A stretch of 64,000 nucleotides of DNA from Doryteuthis pealeii (taxonomy: Eukaryota; Mollusca; Cephalopoda; Myopsida; Loliginidae). The notes under the pieces were generated by a model. The model worked only from the letters and a program-made list of their open reading frames with translations. It made no database searches and was not told the DNA's origin. The position numbers and the translations under genes are program-made. The stretch is taken from positions 86,950,470 through 87,014,469 of the forward strand of contig CM042143.1 in assembly GCA_023376005.1 (NCBI GenBank), given 5' to 3'. The number at the start of each line of letters is the position of its first letter. Position 1 is the stretch's first letter. Positions 11,706 through 21,289 of the stretch are shown in pieces.

Positions 11706-11749
11706 CTTAAATATTTATACCGACGGAGGGTGCATATTTTTGCTAGTAC

Positions 11750-12454
11750 AAAAAATAAGAAATAAAAAATCTGTAGTGGAAAAAGACCGACATGGCAAAC
11801 ATCCAGCTATCTTCGATGAGTCAGCTCGTCTTCGTCATTCAAAAAGACGAGTGACGTGCTGCATATCTAGGCGTCGTCTAGTCCAACACAAACTCTAATC
11901 CATTTGACTACGAAGACGGGCAGTCACTGCACAACCTCTTGATTATTGTTGATTGCATTTGATTGGGTGAGATTATTATTTGTATAAGAAAAGTGTTTAC
12001 AGAAATAAAAGAAAAGTGTTTCAGCCCCTTTGGCAAACGTCTTTTACAGTGGTGAGAAACGGTTGGGCTTATGTTTTCGAGTCGACTGATAAGCGAGTGG
12101 TACTTTGAACATGGAAAGATTCAGCTGAAAGACCCAATGGCTTTTTGTGCTTAATATAAACCCATACAAAAGAGAAATTAAACATTGGACCACCAATGTT
12201 TTTTGCTCCAAGATCAGGAATCCAGATTAAATAGGTGAAAAAGAAAATTCTCTCTACATTACCAAAGTTAGGAATTTTCCTCCAAACTTACCTAAAAAGA
12301 AAAAAAGAAATAAGAAAAATTAAAATACAATAAAAGACGTTTATTTATAATGAAAGGAGCAAACATTCAAGCAAGCAAGAAAATTAAAACAATTTTTTTT
12401 TTTAATTCATAAAAATATTTTAATTTTTTCAGGATAATGCTAAAAGCACAGAAA
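11750..12454. other. Unassigned region with a possible LTR-like edge
   Basis: Sequence at 11775-12110 is less AT-rich and has no second copy here. It contains AATAAA near 12003 and the string TTTTACAGTGGTGAGAAACG at about 12043. The TGG after ACAG is reminiscent of a primer-binding site following an LTR. No partner LTR or polymerase coding is visible, so this is only a possibility. Confidence 0.25.
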
Positions 12455-12645
12455 TGCTATTTTGTGAGTGACGTAATGGTTATCATCTTAGGAAATGAAC
12501 TTGGCAGCTCTAGTTCAAATTCTGGACAAGGTTGTTGGCATTTCACAGTGCTAATACCCTTGGGGAAAAGTATGTATCCAACTATTCTCCCTACAGCTAT
12601 AGGTAAATAGTAGGGCATTTTAGTATAGAATGTTTTCAAATGGAG
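12455..12645 (+). mobile_element. SINE B, 3'-incomplete
   Basis: The tRNA-like head has an A-box-like GTAATGGTTATCATCTTAG and a B-box-like TAGTTCAAATTCTGG. The body segments CATTTCACAGTGCTAATACC and GGTAAATAGTAGGGCA follow, after which homology stops. Confidence 0.8.
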
Positions 12646-12867
12646 GAAAAAAGAAAGAAATAAGACATGATGTCTGTGTTGGAATATTTCTACATGTAAG
12701 ATGTGCTTTAATTCCCCACGTGGATTTATAGACTAGCCTAAGTCACGTGGTTTATTACTTCGCCAATCACCAACCATACTGCATGGCTGATACACTACTT
12801 AAACCCCCACACTGGCCATAATTCTAAATGCACTCTTCTACTTACTGGGAATTACAATACCGGACGA

Positions 12868-13210
12868 TTACCAATACTCAGGACTGCACGAGTGGCTAAA
12901 CAGACCAATTTTTGAATGGCAATCTCTGGTGCAGTGACTGCAAACAAACAGTGATGCTTGCTGAATTTGCTGTTGTCTCCTTCCTTCTGGCTCTCTTTTT
13001 CACTCCTTGTTTGACAAGGAGGCGCTAGGCTACTCAGTTTTCTGCACCAACCTCCCATGTGTTGGTGGTCTCCCTACCGGTCAGGAACCTTTTACTAATT
13101 CGCCATACAGTAGGTCTTTGGGGATGCGGCCTTTGTCCATCTTCCTGACAAGACCAAGCCAGTGCAAGCGTCTCTCAGAGATGATGGCAAACATGCTGTT
13201 CATGTTTGCT
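12868..13210 (-). pseudogene. Non-LTR retrotransposon ORF2 C-terminus, decayed
   Basis: On the minus strand one frame reads ISERRLHWLGLVRKMDKGRI followed by PKDLLYGELVKGS and a stop. After frame changes, the ending QASLFVCSHCTRDCHSKIGL and FSHSC is followed by a stop at 12868-12870. This matches the well-known end of a metazoan non-LTR element polyprotein: a RRLRWLGHVxRM-PKDLLYGEL region downstream of the reverse transcriptase, then a C-terminal Cys/His zinc finger. The catalytic domains are missing (5'-truncated, as is usual for LINEs), and at least one stop and one frame shift break the frame. Confidence 0.85.
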
Positions 13211-13239
13211 CGGTCTAGCACAAAGTTAAATGTTTGCCA

Positions 13240-14920
13240 AAAATAAAGGAGTCAGAGTTGTTGAAGGTCTGATGTTCAGACTCCACCGCCCAGTTTATAA
13301 TATAGTTTGACCTTTTTATTTAAATTTTAAAAAGCTTTAAGCTTCAGTCTTGATACTTTTTGATCATACCTTCCATGGAATTTCATGTAGAAAACTGGTT
13401 ACAAGAAAATCATAATCATCAAATTTAAATATCCATTATTTTACCATGGGGGGGGGGTATGTTTATTGAATTTATTGACATGTCCATTGTTTCTGTGAAA
13501 CAAGGACCAAAAAAAAAAAAATATAAAAATTGCCAAAATGTTTGGCAGCAAGCAAGACACTTGTAGAAATTGGTTTAATTAGCAGCTCCTCTCCAAGACT
13601 TAAGAATGTGCTTGAAAACAAGAACACTTATTTATGCTCTTGTGTTGGTATTAAAATAAATTTTCTCAAGTGATATATTTTTTTCAGTAAAGTGGAGAAA
13701 AATACCATTGTTTATGTGTTGGTGGGTTTGGGTTTTGTTTTTGTTTTTTTTGTTTGTTTTTTTTTTGGGGGGGGGGATCAAATTTATAATTGAATCAGAA
13801 AGTTTTAACAAAAAATAACTGATGCATTATAAAATTCATTCATTAATAAATCAATACTGAAAATTTCATTAAAATCGGAAAATTCCCTGATTTTTGTTAA
13901 AAATTTTCAATTAATTTTCAAATTTATTTTGTAAACATGGATTTTATGGCAACTACTGCGGCCATATTAAGATATATTAAAATTAACCGAAAAAATAGTT
14001 TCAAATGTATCTAAAATAAATTACATGAGTAATATTATTTTGCCTTTTTTTACTGATGCTCATTATGTTACTACTTTTCGACTTAGACAAAAATTTGACC
14101 TTAAATAATCGATTTGATTAATTTTAATTCGTTTTTAAAATAAAAAGCAGATAGGTATCCTACTTTACATCATATAGCCACGTCAAGAAGAAAGAAAAAA
14201 AACTTCAGAAAATACACAAAAATGTAAAAGCGATTCCCTAACCTTTAGGCATAAAATAACCCAAGACGGGTTGAAGTGCCGTTAAAATCAATCAATCCTA
14301 AGTCTATTTTTAGGAACTTCGTAGAGGGTTTTTTTGTGGGGAGGGGGGGTCTCTGAATGTTTCTCCATAAAAGATTTAAATTTTCTTAAAATCTTTTTTG
14401 AATAAAGTAGCCTGTTTTATAAAATAAAAAAAGGCAAATACACATCTATTTACAAACTGGATAAAACATAATTTATTTTAATTGTTACATTTTCATGAAA
14501 CTAAATGATATTTTTTAATACTATAAAACTATTCAACTCGTATATTTGTGCCGACCTACTAAACGATGACTGAATAAGGGGAGAGCAGTCATTGAAGACA
14601 GTTTACACAACTTAAAAATTCTCACTATAAAAAAACGAAGAGATTACCTCCCTTGAATTAAATCGACATAGGCAAAGAAATTATTTTATTACAAAATTGG
14701 AGGAAGGGGTCAAATACAAGCTACACATAACTTTGAAGCTCAAATCCCAATTTTCGAATAAATTACAAAATTAACATTCAATGAATTTAAACAACTAAAA
14801 GAATTTTATATTCAAATTTTCTGACAATTTGAGACTAATACAGTCACATGTAATAAAATGTTTTGTCGGAATCATTGCTGCCGTGTTCAGTTTATGAATA
14901 ATTAAATTTATTAAAAGTTA
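13240..14920. other. AT-rich region without supported features
   Basis: It contains several G runs, including a T-run to G-run junction at 13744-13778. A short piece at 14250-14300 (GGCATAAAATAACCCAAGAC) recalls the 3' end of R1. No credible open frame or RNA gene was seen. Confidence 0.4.
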
Positions 14921-14923
14921 ATC

Positions 14924-15216
14924 ATCTATATCTATACATATATAAAAGGGCAGTTAGTGTGTATGCATGTCTGGATGAAACCATAAAAATAAAACAATTA
15001 ATGACAAATATACATATTAAATATCACCAGTTCTTGCTTTTTGTGCAAAAATATTTGATTCATATTCAAAGGTATTTAAAAATCAAAATATTCATAAAAT
15101 AGCATTGAAATTCTACTTAAAAATGTCAGCATGTGTTAATTTCAAAAGTCAACAAATCAGTACACGAGGTTCCCCCCCCCGCCTCTACCCGCACGATGCT
15201 GGGTAGCTACTTCTAG
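14924..15216 (+). mobile_element. Helitron H1, short copy
   Basis: The 5' end is TCTATACATATATAAAAGGG after a TCTATA repeat, followed by the conserved GCAGTTAGTGTGTATGCATG. The 3' end has the imperfect hairpin CTACCC-...-GGGTAG, then CTACTT and CTAG, followed by T. It carries no protein coding. Family copies lie at 33.9, 37.3, 41.3 and 44.6 kb. Confidence 0.85.
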
Positions 15217-15261
15217 TTATTAAATAGAGTAGAGTTCAATTTTATGTAACTTTCTTTTTAT

Positions 15262-15302
15262 TATATTATATATATATATATATATATATACGTGTGTGTG
15301 TG
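15262..15302. repeat. (TA)n-(GT)n compound microsatellite
   Basis: A TA run followed by a short GT run, just after the Helitron H1 copy. Confidence 0.95.
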
Positions 15303-15524
15303 TAAATATCCTGTGACTAGTCAAACCATTAGAGTCCTTCATTGTATTTCTCAAGGTAAAATAGTTTTTTTAGGGGGGGGGGGGCATCAAGTAAGATGCA
15401 ACAGATTATATTGGGTTACATGGTAACAATAGGAAAGAAGATGAATTCATACTTTTCTCTAAAAAAATTAGTATGAATTAAACTAACTACCTCAGTGAGA
15501 ACGTTCACAAATTCCATTTTACTC

Positions 15525-15790
15525 TACTGTAAGGGCAATAGGGTTGGGACAATCATATAGGTGCTAGGGTTTGTTATCAGCTGATTGATCAGAGGAGCCT
15601 CTCTTATTGCTTGTCTAGTCTAAGTAAGGGCCAAATTAGTGTTGCATGTTATGGATTGATCAGCCACCAAGATTCCGCACTTAAGCATCACGGGTCACCT
15701 CCCATGGCTAACAGGTGGCTCTATTGGGGATTTTACCCCTTCTGCAGGAGTGTAGTTAGTGTATTCTACAGCCCCAGCCACCAGTTAAAG
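15525..15790 (-). mobile_element. R1 retroposon, internal/5' part
   Basis: It contains the R1 blocks GGGCAATAGGGTTGGGACAA, GCTGATTGATCAGAGG, CTAGTCTAAGTAAGGGCC, the CTTAAGCATCACGGG segment and the CCAACAGGTGGCTC-like segment. The A-rich 3' half is missing on the left. Confidence 0.75.
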
Positions 15791-16275
15791 GGAACAAGAA
15801 TTAATCAAAATTTGGACTAAACACATTAAGTCAAAACATGTTTAGAAACCTTAAAACTAAAACAAGGAATGTAGGTGCAATACAAATAACTAATATCATC
15901 ATTTGCCATTAACACAATTTTGTTTTTTTACCTCAAGTAATAATCAGTCTACATTTTTTAGAGTGTATTCGTTAGTTTGGATATTTTAAAATCAAAAGAA
16001 ATACAAAATATTCAAGACATGTTTTAACTTTTCAATATCTCTTTAATAACAACAAAAAAGCCTAATAATGTCAAAACTAAAGATTTGTAATTCATAAAAA
16101 AATATTATAAAATTAAATAAAAAATCTTTAAAATTAAAATATATTCTGCAAGTTTATAAAAATGATTTTCATAAAAGAAAAAAAAAAAAAAAAAAAAAAA
16201 AACGCTAGAACTGGATAGTCGGAAGGGAGACAACTCTTTAATGAATTTTACTTGTTTTGTTAGATGGTGTTCCGT
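15791..16275. other. Unassigned AT-rich spacer
   Basis: A-rich runs, including one at 16177-16201. Nothing else was recognised. Confidence 0.4.
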
Positions 16276-16276
16276 C

Positions 16277-16385
16277 ATTGTGTAATGTTTAGCAAGCTTA
16301 ACTCGCAGATCCGTTACTACTTAAAAGCGAGTTCGATTCTCGCTGGATACCCCATACTTGTGACCCTGTGTCAAATCCTACTCAT
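16277..16385 (+). repeat. tRNA-like SINE D fragment
   Basis: The stretch TTAACTCGCAGATCCGTTAC, then GCGAGTTCGATTCTCGCTGG and ATACCCCATACTTGTG, has a T-arm with a paired stem (GCGAG/CTCGC) around a B-box-like TTCGATTC. I cannot pair a 7-bp acceptor stem. Related pieces at 37.7, 44.9, 45.6 and 49.6 kb also suggest a SINE rather than a tRNA gene. Confidence 0.55.
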
Positions 16386-16619
16386 AGGCTAGTTTTTTGT
16401 TATTATAACAGAATGTATATGGCCGAATCATAATATAAAATAGAAACGTAAATTTAAAAAAAAAATTAAAAAAAATAAAAATATAACATGACTATTTCAT
16501 TGCCAGAAATTTTACAGATGGTCAATTTCTTAAGAGTTTGAATTTCTTCTAGTTTGGTTTCCTAACCAATGTTAAAGAGCTCAGTTTACTATTACCATAG
16601 CTGGAGAGAGAATTTTATT

Positions 16620-16762
16620 CAAAAACTCATCTATGGGTTTAAATAGAAGGAAATGAGTTAACAAAAAATGGATTTATTTTAAAAATTGAGTACCCATCAA
16701 GCATGAATAGAACAAAATGTCTTCAGCATAAAATAACCCAACAAGGGTTAATATGCTGTAAA
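16620..16762 (+). mobile_element. R1 retroposon, 3' part, plus strand
   Basis: It reads CATCTATGGGTTTAAATAGA, then TTGAGTACCCATCAAGCATG, then AAAATAACCCAACAAGGGTT. This is the 3' end of R1 in its inferred sense. The copy is 5'-truncated. Confidence 0.75.
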
Positions 16763-17238
16763 ATTCAACAAGCCCTCTGGTTAAGAATTAGACAGTCCTA
16801 AGAATCCAAGATAAAATGCAAAAAAATGTAAATCCTGATTATCTGGTGTTGCTTATCCACTGAATTCTTATTTCTTGTGAGTGTTATCACCGCAGCTAAA
16901 TATACCATTCCATTTTTATTATATAGAAAGAAGGGGAAGAAAAAGGACATACTACACAGAAAAAGAAAAAAAGACAGTAGGGGAAAGATAGAGAGGGGGT
17001 GAGCATGTGGAATGCTAATCTGTTTCAATTGAACATAATGAAAGGAAGGAGGAAGGAAGGAAGAGAGAGGAAGGAAGGAAGGGAAGGAAAGAGAGAGAAA
17101 AAACGAGTGAGAGAGAGTTAAATCAAGATTATTATAGTTTTTACATGTTGAACTATTTAGTAATAGCTCTTAAGTCAACATATCAAATGTTGTAATAACT
17201 AAATTATCATACTGTGGTATATCCACAGGTCCCGCTAG
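16763..17238 (+). mobile_element. Helitron H3
   Basis: The 3' end is the hairpin CTGTGG-TATAT-CCACAG, then GTCCCG and CTAG, followed by T. The body is purine-rich and contains a (GGAA)n tract. It matches copies at 49.0 and 50.7 kb throughout (TTGCTTATCCACTGAATTCT, ACCATTCCATTTTTATTA). The 5' end is uncertain because it abuts an R1 copy. No proteins are encoded. Confidence 0.75.
17038..17110. repeat. (GGAA)n/(GA)n purine tract in Helitron H3
   Basis: Irregular GGAA and GA repeats. The equivalent position in the other H3 copies has only short A/G runs. Confidence 0.85.
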
Positions 17239-17696
17239 TATAACAATCTATGAATTTGCTTTTTGAAAACACCTCACATAACAGAACATTCAACTTTTTG
17301 GTAATTCTCACTGATTTCTTTGTTTTGTTTTTGTTTTTTGGCTTTTTGTTTTGTTTTTTGTGGTTTTTTTTCCTTCCTTTCTTTAAAAGACTTCCTTCCA
17401 GATTTTCATCTAAAATGATTAAAACAGAATAGACATCACGTTGTTTCAAGGTAACTTTCATAATTTGCCTCCCCCACAAGGACAAATGCAATACAAGGTT
17501 GGGCTTGATGTGCCGGGGGGAGGGTGCTTAAGTAGGAAGAAAGGGCAGAAATTATCCAATTCCAGCAGCAGCAGCAGCAAGCAAAAAGGTATATATTCTG
17601 ATATATATATTCTGACCTTTTGCTAGTTTGAAGAGGTACTGACTGGGAAAGATCTTCTAGAAATAAGCTTATACCGATGATAATCTTTGGTTTGGA

Positions 17697-17960
17697 ATCA
17701 CCAGAGGTTGGTTGGATTTTACGGCATGTCAACACTTGTTGGGTTATTTTTTGCCAAAGACGTTTTGTTTTATTCATTCTTGGGTATTCAATTTTTTTTT
17801 TTACTAAACATGATGCCATCGAGAGATCATTAAATTTAAATTTCACAAACCAAAATGTACATAATAAATTGCTGTTTTGTTTGTTGTTTGGTTGGATTTT
17901 ATGGTATGTCAACCCATCTAGGGTTATTTTATACCAAAGATTTTTGTTTAAAATACTGAC
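17697..17960 (-). repeat. Two R1 3'-end pieces in tandem
   Basis: The block TTGGTTGGATTTTA(C/T)GG(C/T)ATGTCAAC occurs at 17709 and again at 17889, each followed by GGGTTATTTT and CCAAAGA. On the minus strand a 179-codon frame (17436-17975) passes through both pieces, repeating a peptide like LTxxKIQP. It is a by-product of the repeat, not a gene. Confidence 0.7.
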
Positions 17961-18073
17961 AGTGCTAGTAAACAATGTTAAGTAAAAAATGTAAAAGTAC
18001 CAAAAATATTTTTACTACTTTAAGGTTACAATAAATTATCCCTTAGGAAGTGAAGAGCGTAAAAAAAAAAAAA

Positions 18074-18330
18074 AAATCATCTCAGGAAATGAACACAACG
18101 ACCAGAGTTCAAATCCTGGATGAGGCTGTTTGCATTTCACTTTGTGCTAATACTCTCGGAGAAGCATGAATCTATCTCTTCTCCACCCTCACCCTAACTG
18201 TGAGTAAATAGTAGGGCAGACTGGGCTCTAATATTGCTATGTCAATAAGAAAAGGAAAGTTCTGAAATCAAACCTTCTGAATTTCACTTAAAAATTGACC
18301 TTGTGTCGCACACTCGCGGAGTGGTTGGCT
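18074..18330 (+). mobile_element. SINE B
   Basis: The B box is CAGAGTTCAAATCCTGG. The body runs through TTTGCATTTCACTTTGTGCT and GTAAATAGTAGGGCAGACTG, and ends TTGACCTTGTGTCGCACACT. The A-box region is replaced by an A run. Confidence 0.8.
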
Positions 18331-18404
18331 AAATAGATTAAATCTTCGCCCCTTTTAGAAACCCTATATCTGATCTCTCTTTCTCACTAACACACACACA
18401 AAAC

Positions 18405-18600
18405 TTGGCTCCATCATTCCATCTCTTCTTCCCCCCCCCCCAGCCATAGGTAAAAATAGGACAGATTGGGTTCTTTAGCCTCAGTAAGGCAATCAGTCTC
18501 AGAGAAGAAAAACTGAATTCTAACCAGCTGTATTCCACTTACAAATTGATCTTGTGCCACATCCCGCTCATAGCAGAGGGGTTGGGTAAATACATAAGTC
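18405..18600 (+). mobile_element. SINE B, 5'-truncated
   Basis: The body only: GCCATAGGTAAAAATAGGAC, GAAAAACTGAATTCTAACCA, TTGATCTTGTGCCACATCCC, then GAGGGGTTGGGTAAATAC. It follows the preceding SINE B copy closely. Confidence 0.8.
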
Positions 18601-18714
18601 TGCATAGTAAACATCGAAGAAAAAAATTGGGGGGGATAGGGGTTGTTTTTTGGGGGGTAGAGGGGGCGGGTAATATATATAAATCATTTGGTTCAAGATT
18701 AATTTTTTCCAAAA

Positions 18715-18805
18715 CTATTTGCCTACCAAATTTCCCCCATGGCTGTACCAAATTTTCTTAGTATTTTTTTTATCTGTATGATGAGATATTTCAAAATTCA
18801 CTATT
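18715..18805 (+). repeat. Repeat E fragment
   Basis: The block TGCCTACCAAATTTCCCCCA, then TACCAAATTTTCTTAGTATT, then GATGAGATATTTCAAA is shared with 47355-47435 and 33045-33120. The class is unknown. Confidence 0.6.
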
Positions 18806-18999
18806 CACCTACAGACAAAACAAAAGATGGCAGGAGTGTGCACATTGTGATTTTTCAGGTTAATACATGACATGTACAAGAGCCACTGCCAGCAGTTTAC
18901 GGTAGGAACATAGTAGTGGGAGAGCCACTGTGAGTGGTTTAAAGTAGACAAAAAGTTAACATGTTATTTCAAATTATGAATAATAGAATAGTAGTACAG

Positions 19000-19255
19000 T
19001 AGCTTTTTTTTTTGTAGAGTGTTTGCCTAGGAACCCCAAGTTTCCAGGTTCGATACCAGCCCTCACCAACTCAGCATGTGAGCAGCACAGGGATCTGTGC
19101 AGTAAAGTGAGGAGCTGATGGTAGGTGTGGCGCTCCACCTCAGGTGCAAAAAAAAACAATCTCCTTGGTCTAGCGCTAGTGAAAAGGGGATAGACTGCCT
19201 TGCTGTCAGGCTGACTGACATTAGGCCTCCCCATCGACTTTACTTACTTTTACAG
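19000..19255 (+). mobile_element. SINE A, head shortened
   Basis: The tRNA-like head starts late (GAGTGTTTGCCTAGGAACCC, then GGTTCGATACCAGCC as B box). The body and the GACTTTACTTACTTTTAC tail are intact. Confidence 0.85.
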
Positions 19256-19490
19256 TAGTCACATTTTTTTTTAAAATCAATGTGTGTATAGTCAGAATCG
19301 GTAGGGGAAGGGTCAATATTGTTCGATTTCCAATTCTTATAAAAATACAAAAGAAACATTCAGAGCATTTCTTGTTTGCTCAATTATAATGAACCATCAG
19401 TGGCTTATGGTAGGATCGCAGTAGTGAGAGAGCTTCTGCAAGTGGTTTAAAGTAGGCAAAGGGTTAAAGAAAGAAAGGAAGAACACTCAA
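19256..19490 (+). repeat. Repeat E, second segment
   Basis: It shares AAGGGTCAATATTGTTCGAT with 57213-57240, and CAATTATAATGAACCATCAG plus GTGGTTTAAAGTAGGCAAA with 47509-47597. These pieces appear to belong to one larger dispersed repeat of unknown class. Confidence 0.55.
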
Positions 19491-19554
19491 TTCTAGGTAA
19501 ATCTCCTGGTTAAAATTAAATTATTAGTAAAATAAATCATTAATTAGGACTGAG

Positions 19555-19802
19555 CCTATTCTAGTAGTGACCACACCAAGCAGAGTTTAACAGGTTTGAA
19601 TTCAGAGCTTTCCTTCTCCTAGACTGGTTGCCGAACCAAGGTTAAAGATCCCAGTCTGTCCTACTATATACACATAGGATAGTTGGTTTCAAACCTTTCC
19701 CAAGGGTATTAGCGCTATGTGAACTGTAGCTTTGTCCAGGATTTGAACTCGGGACGACGAGTCCATTTCTTACAACTAACCATTACACCACGCACCTCCA
19801 AC
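19555..19802 (-). mobile_element. SINE B, minus strand
   Basis: Complete order on the minus strand: a head with CCATTACACCACGCAC at the right edge, the GTCCAGGATTTGAACTCGGG B box, the body and the tail on the left. Confidence 0.85.
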
Positions 19803-19865
19803 AAGTTCTTAAGATGATAGACAAGAAATCAGTTCAGTTCTTAGATGAAAAATGTTGAGTGTGCA

Positions 19866-20400
19866 ATTAAGTTTGGTTTGGTTTGTTTGGTTTTGTTTTA
19901 CGGCATATCAACCTCAGTGGGTTATTTAATGCCGATAAAGTTTTGAAATAAATCAATTCTTAAATGGATAATACAATTTTGTTTATTAACTCATGTTTTT
20001 CTATTTAACCCATAGATGGGACCCTAACAGGTACTATCACTCCGGGTCAGAGTAGACCAGGGAGCAATGGTGATGAAGGGGTGCTCCACATTCCCCAAAA
20101 CTGAAACCTCACCATCTGATAGAGTTTAACGTCATTCCCAAGACATGTTGACCCTAAGTCACCGCCTTCTAGCACCCATATGATAAAAAGGGGTTGGGGC
20201 TTGCCATAAGGGCAATAGGGTTGGGAAAATCATATAGGTGCTAGGGCTTGACATGACCAGCCGATTGATCAGAGGGGGCCTCTCCAACGCCCGTTTAGCC
20301 CAAGATAGGGCCAAAGTGGAGTATTGCAAGTCATGAACTGCTCATCCATCTGGGTTCTATCCTTAAGTATTGTGCGATTAAGGAGGAGAAAAGTTGGCAG
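19866..20400 (-). mobile_element. R1 retroposon, nearly complete
   Basis: It starts at the T-rich end (TTTGGTTTTGTTTTACGGCA, the A-rich 3' tail on the minus strand) and passes through CCATAGATGGGACCCTAACA, CACCGCCTTCTAGCACCCAT and GGGCAATAGGGTTGGG to CTTAAGTATTGTGCG. The 5' end is cut. Confidence 0.85.
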
Positions 20401-20705
20401 AGAGATTTAAGCGCCTTCAGAGCAGGTGATCTGACATTTGGTAAATTTTTGCCCAAGGAGGTTGTTTACAGCTTTCACACTCATCTCGCGCGATGAGTAT
20501 TATCCTTATCAGTACACACAAGGGAATATCCTCATATCTTAAACATTTGCCGCCGCCACCACCATCACTACTCAGTATCTCACAGGTCTTTAATAAATCA
20601 CTTGTTTTATCTTTACTTTTTGTTTCAATGCTTGTAACCACATGGTATCAAATCAGATGACTATATGCATTCCAACTATCTGCACGAAAAACAACTGCAC
20701 ATCCT

Positions 20706-20910
20706 GGTTAGTTGGATTTTACGGCATGTCAACCCTTGTTGGGTCATTCTATGCTGAACGTTTTATCATTATTGATGGGTACTCAATTTTTTTTTTTTTT
20801 TTTTTTTTTATTTAACACTTTTTTAAAAAACTCATTTTGTTCTATTTAACCCATAGATGGGACCCTAACAGGTACTACCACTCTAGATCAGAGTGGACTT
20901 GGGAATAATC
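20706..20910 (-). mobile_element. R1 retroposon, 3' part
   Basis: TTAGTTGGATTTTACGGCAT, GATGGGTACTCAATT, a long T run, then CCATAGATGGGACCCTAACA and CAGAGTGGACTTGGGAATAA. It ends where Helitron H3 sequence begins. Confidence 0.8.
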
Positions 20911-20911
20911 A

Positions 20912-21272
20912 TGATGCCTATACGCCAAATTCTTATTTCTTATGAGTGTTGTCTCCTAAGCTAAATAATGGACAATTCCAATTTTATTATAAAGAAAGGG
21001 AAGATAAAGGTTATGCTACACAGAAAAATATAAGAAAGAAAAAGATAGAGAGATGGGGAAAGATAGAAAGAGGGGGGTGAGCACAGAAGCGATAACGCTA
21101 ATCGAACATGATGAAAAGAAGGAAAGAAAAAAAAAAAAAAAAGAGTAAGAAAGAGTTAAATCAAGATTATTATACTTTTTACATATTGAACAATTTGCAA
21201 TAGCTCTTAAGTAAACATATCAAACGTTTTGATTAAATTATCATACTGTTGTATATCCACAGGTCCTGCTAG
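20912..21272 (+). mobile_element. Helitron H3, 5'-truncated
   Basis: It matches the H3 body from GCCAAATTCTTATTTCTTAT onward and ends GTTGTATATCCACAGGTCCT, then GCTAG followed by T. The 3' hairpin has one changed base compared with the 17-kb copy. Confidence 0.75.
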
Positions 21273-21289
21273 TTATGTATATAACAATA

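Larger units (their letters stand above)
9366..11746 (+). mobile_element. Helitron H2 split by nested repeats
   Basis: The left part (9366-9592) matches the 5' third of the H2 copy at 46739, through AAAACAGCCCATGTTATT. The right part resumes at about 11330 with TCAATCCTATGAATGATTT and ends in GGAGGGTGCATATTTTTG and CTAG at 11746. Between them lie repeat X material (9594-11310), and a SINE A copy lies at 11464-11705. Together they would make one ordinary H2 of about 500 bp. The 5' end reads GTTATTATAATAGAG, so the first bases have mutated. Confidence 0.75.

Noticed and set aside
16300..16372. Possible tRNA gene with a good T-arm
   Set aside because: No 7-bp acceptor stem can be paired, and related fragments occur in Helitrons and elsewhere.
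17436..17975. Longest open frame in the window (179 codons, minus strand)
   Set aside because: It runs through two R1 3'-end pieces and a run of cysteine codons from a CAG-type tract. The repeated LTxxKIQP peptide is simply the translated repeat.
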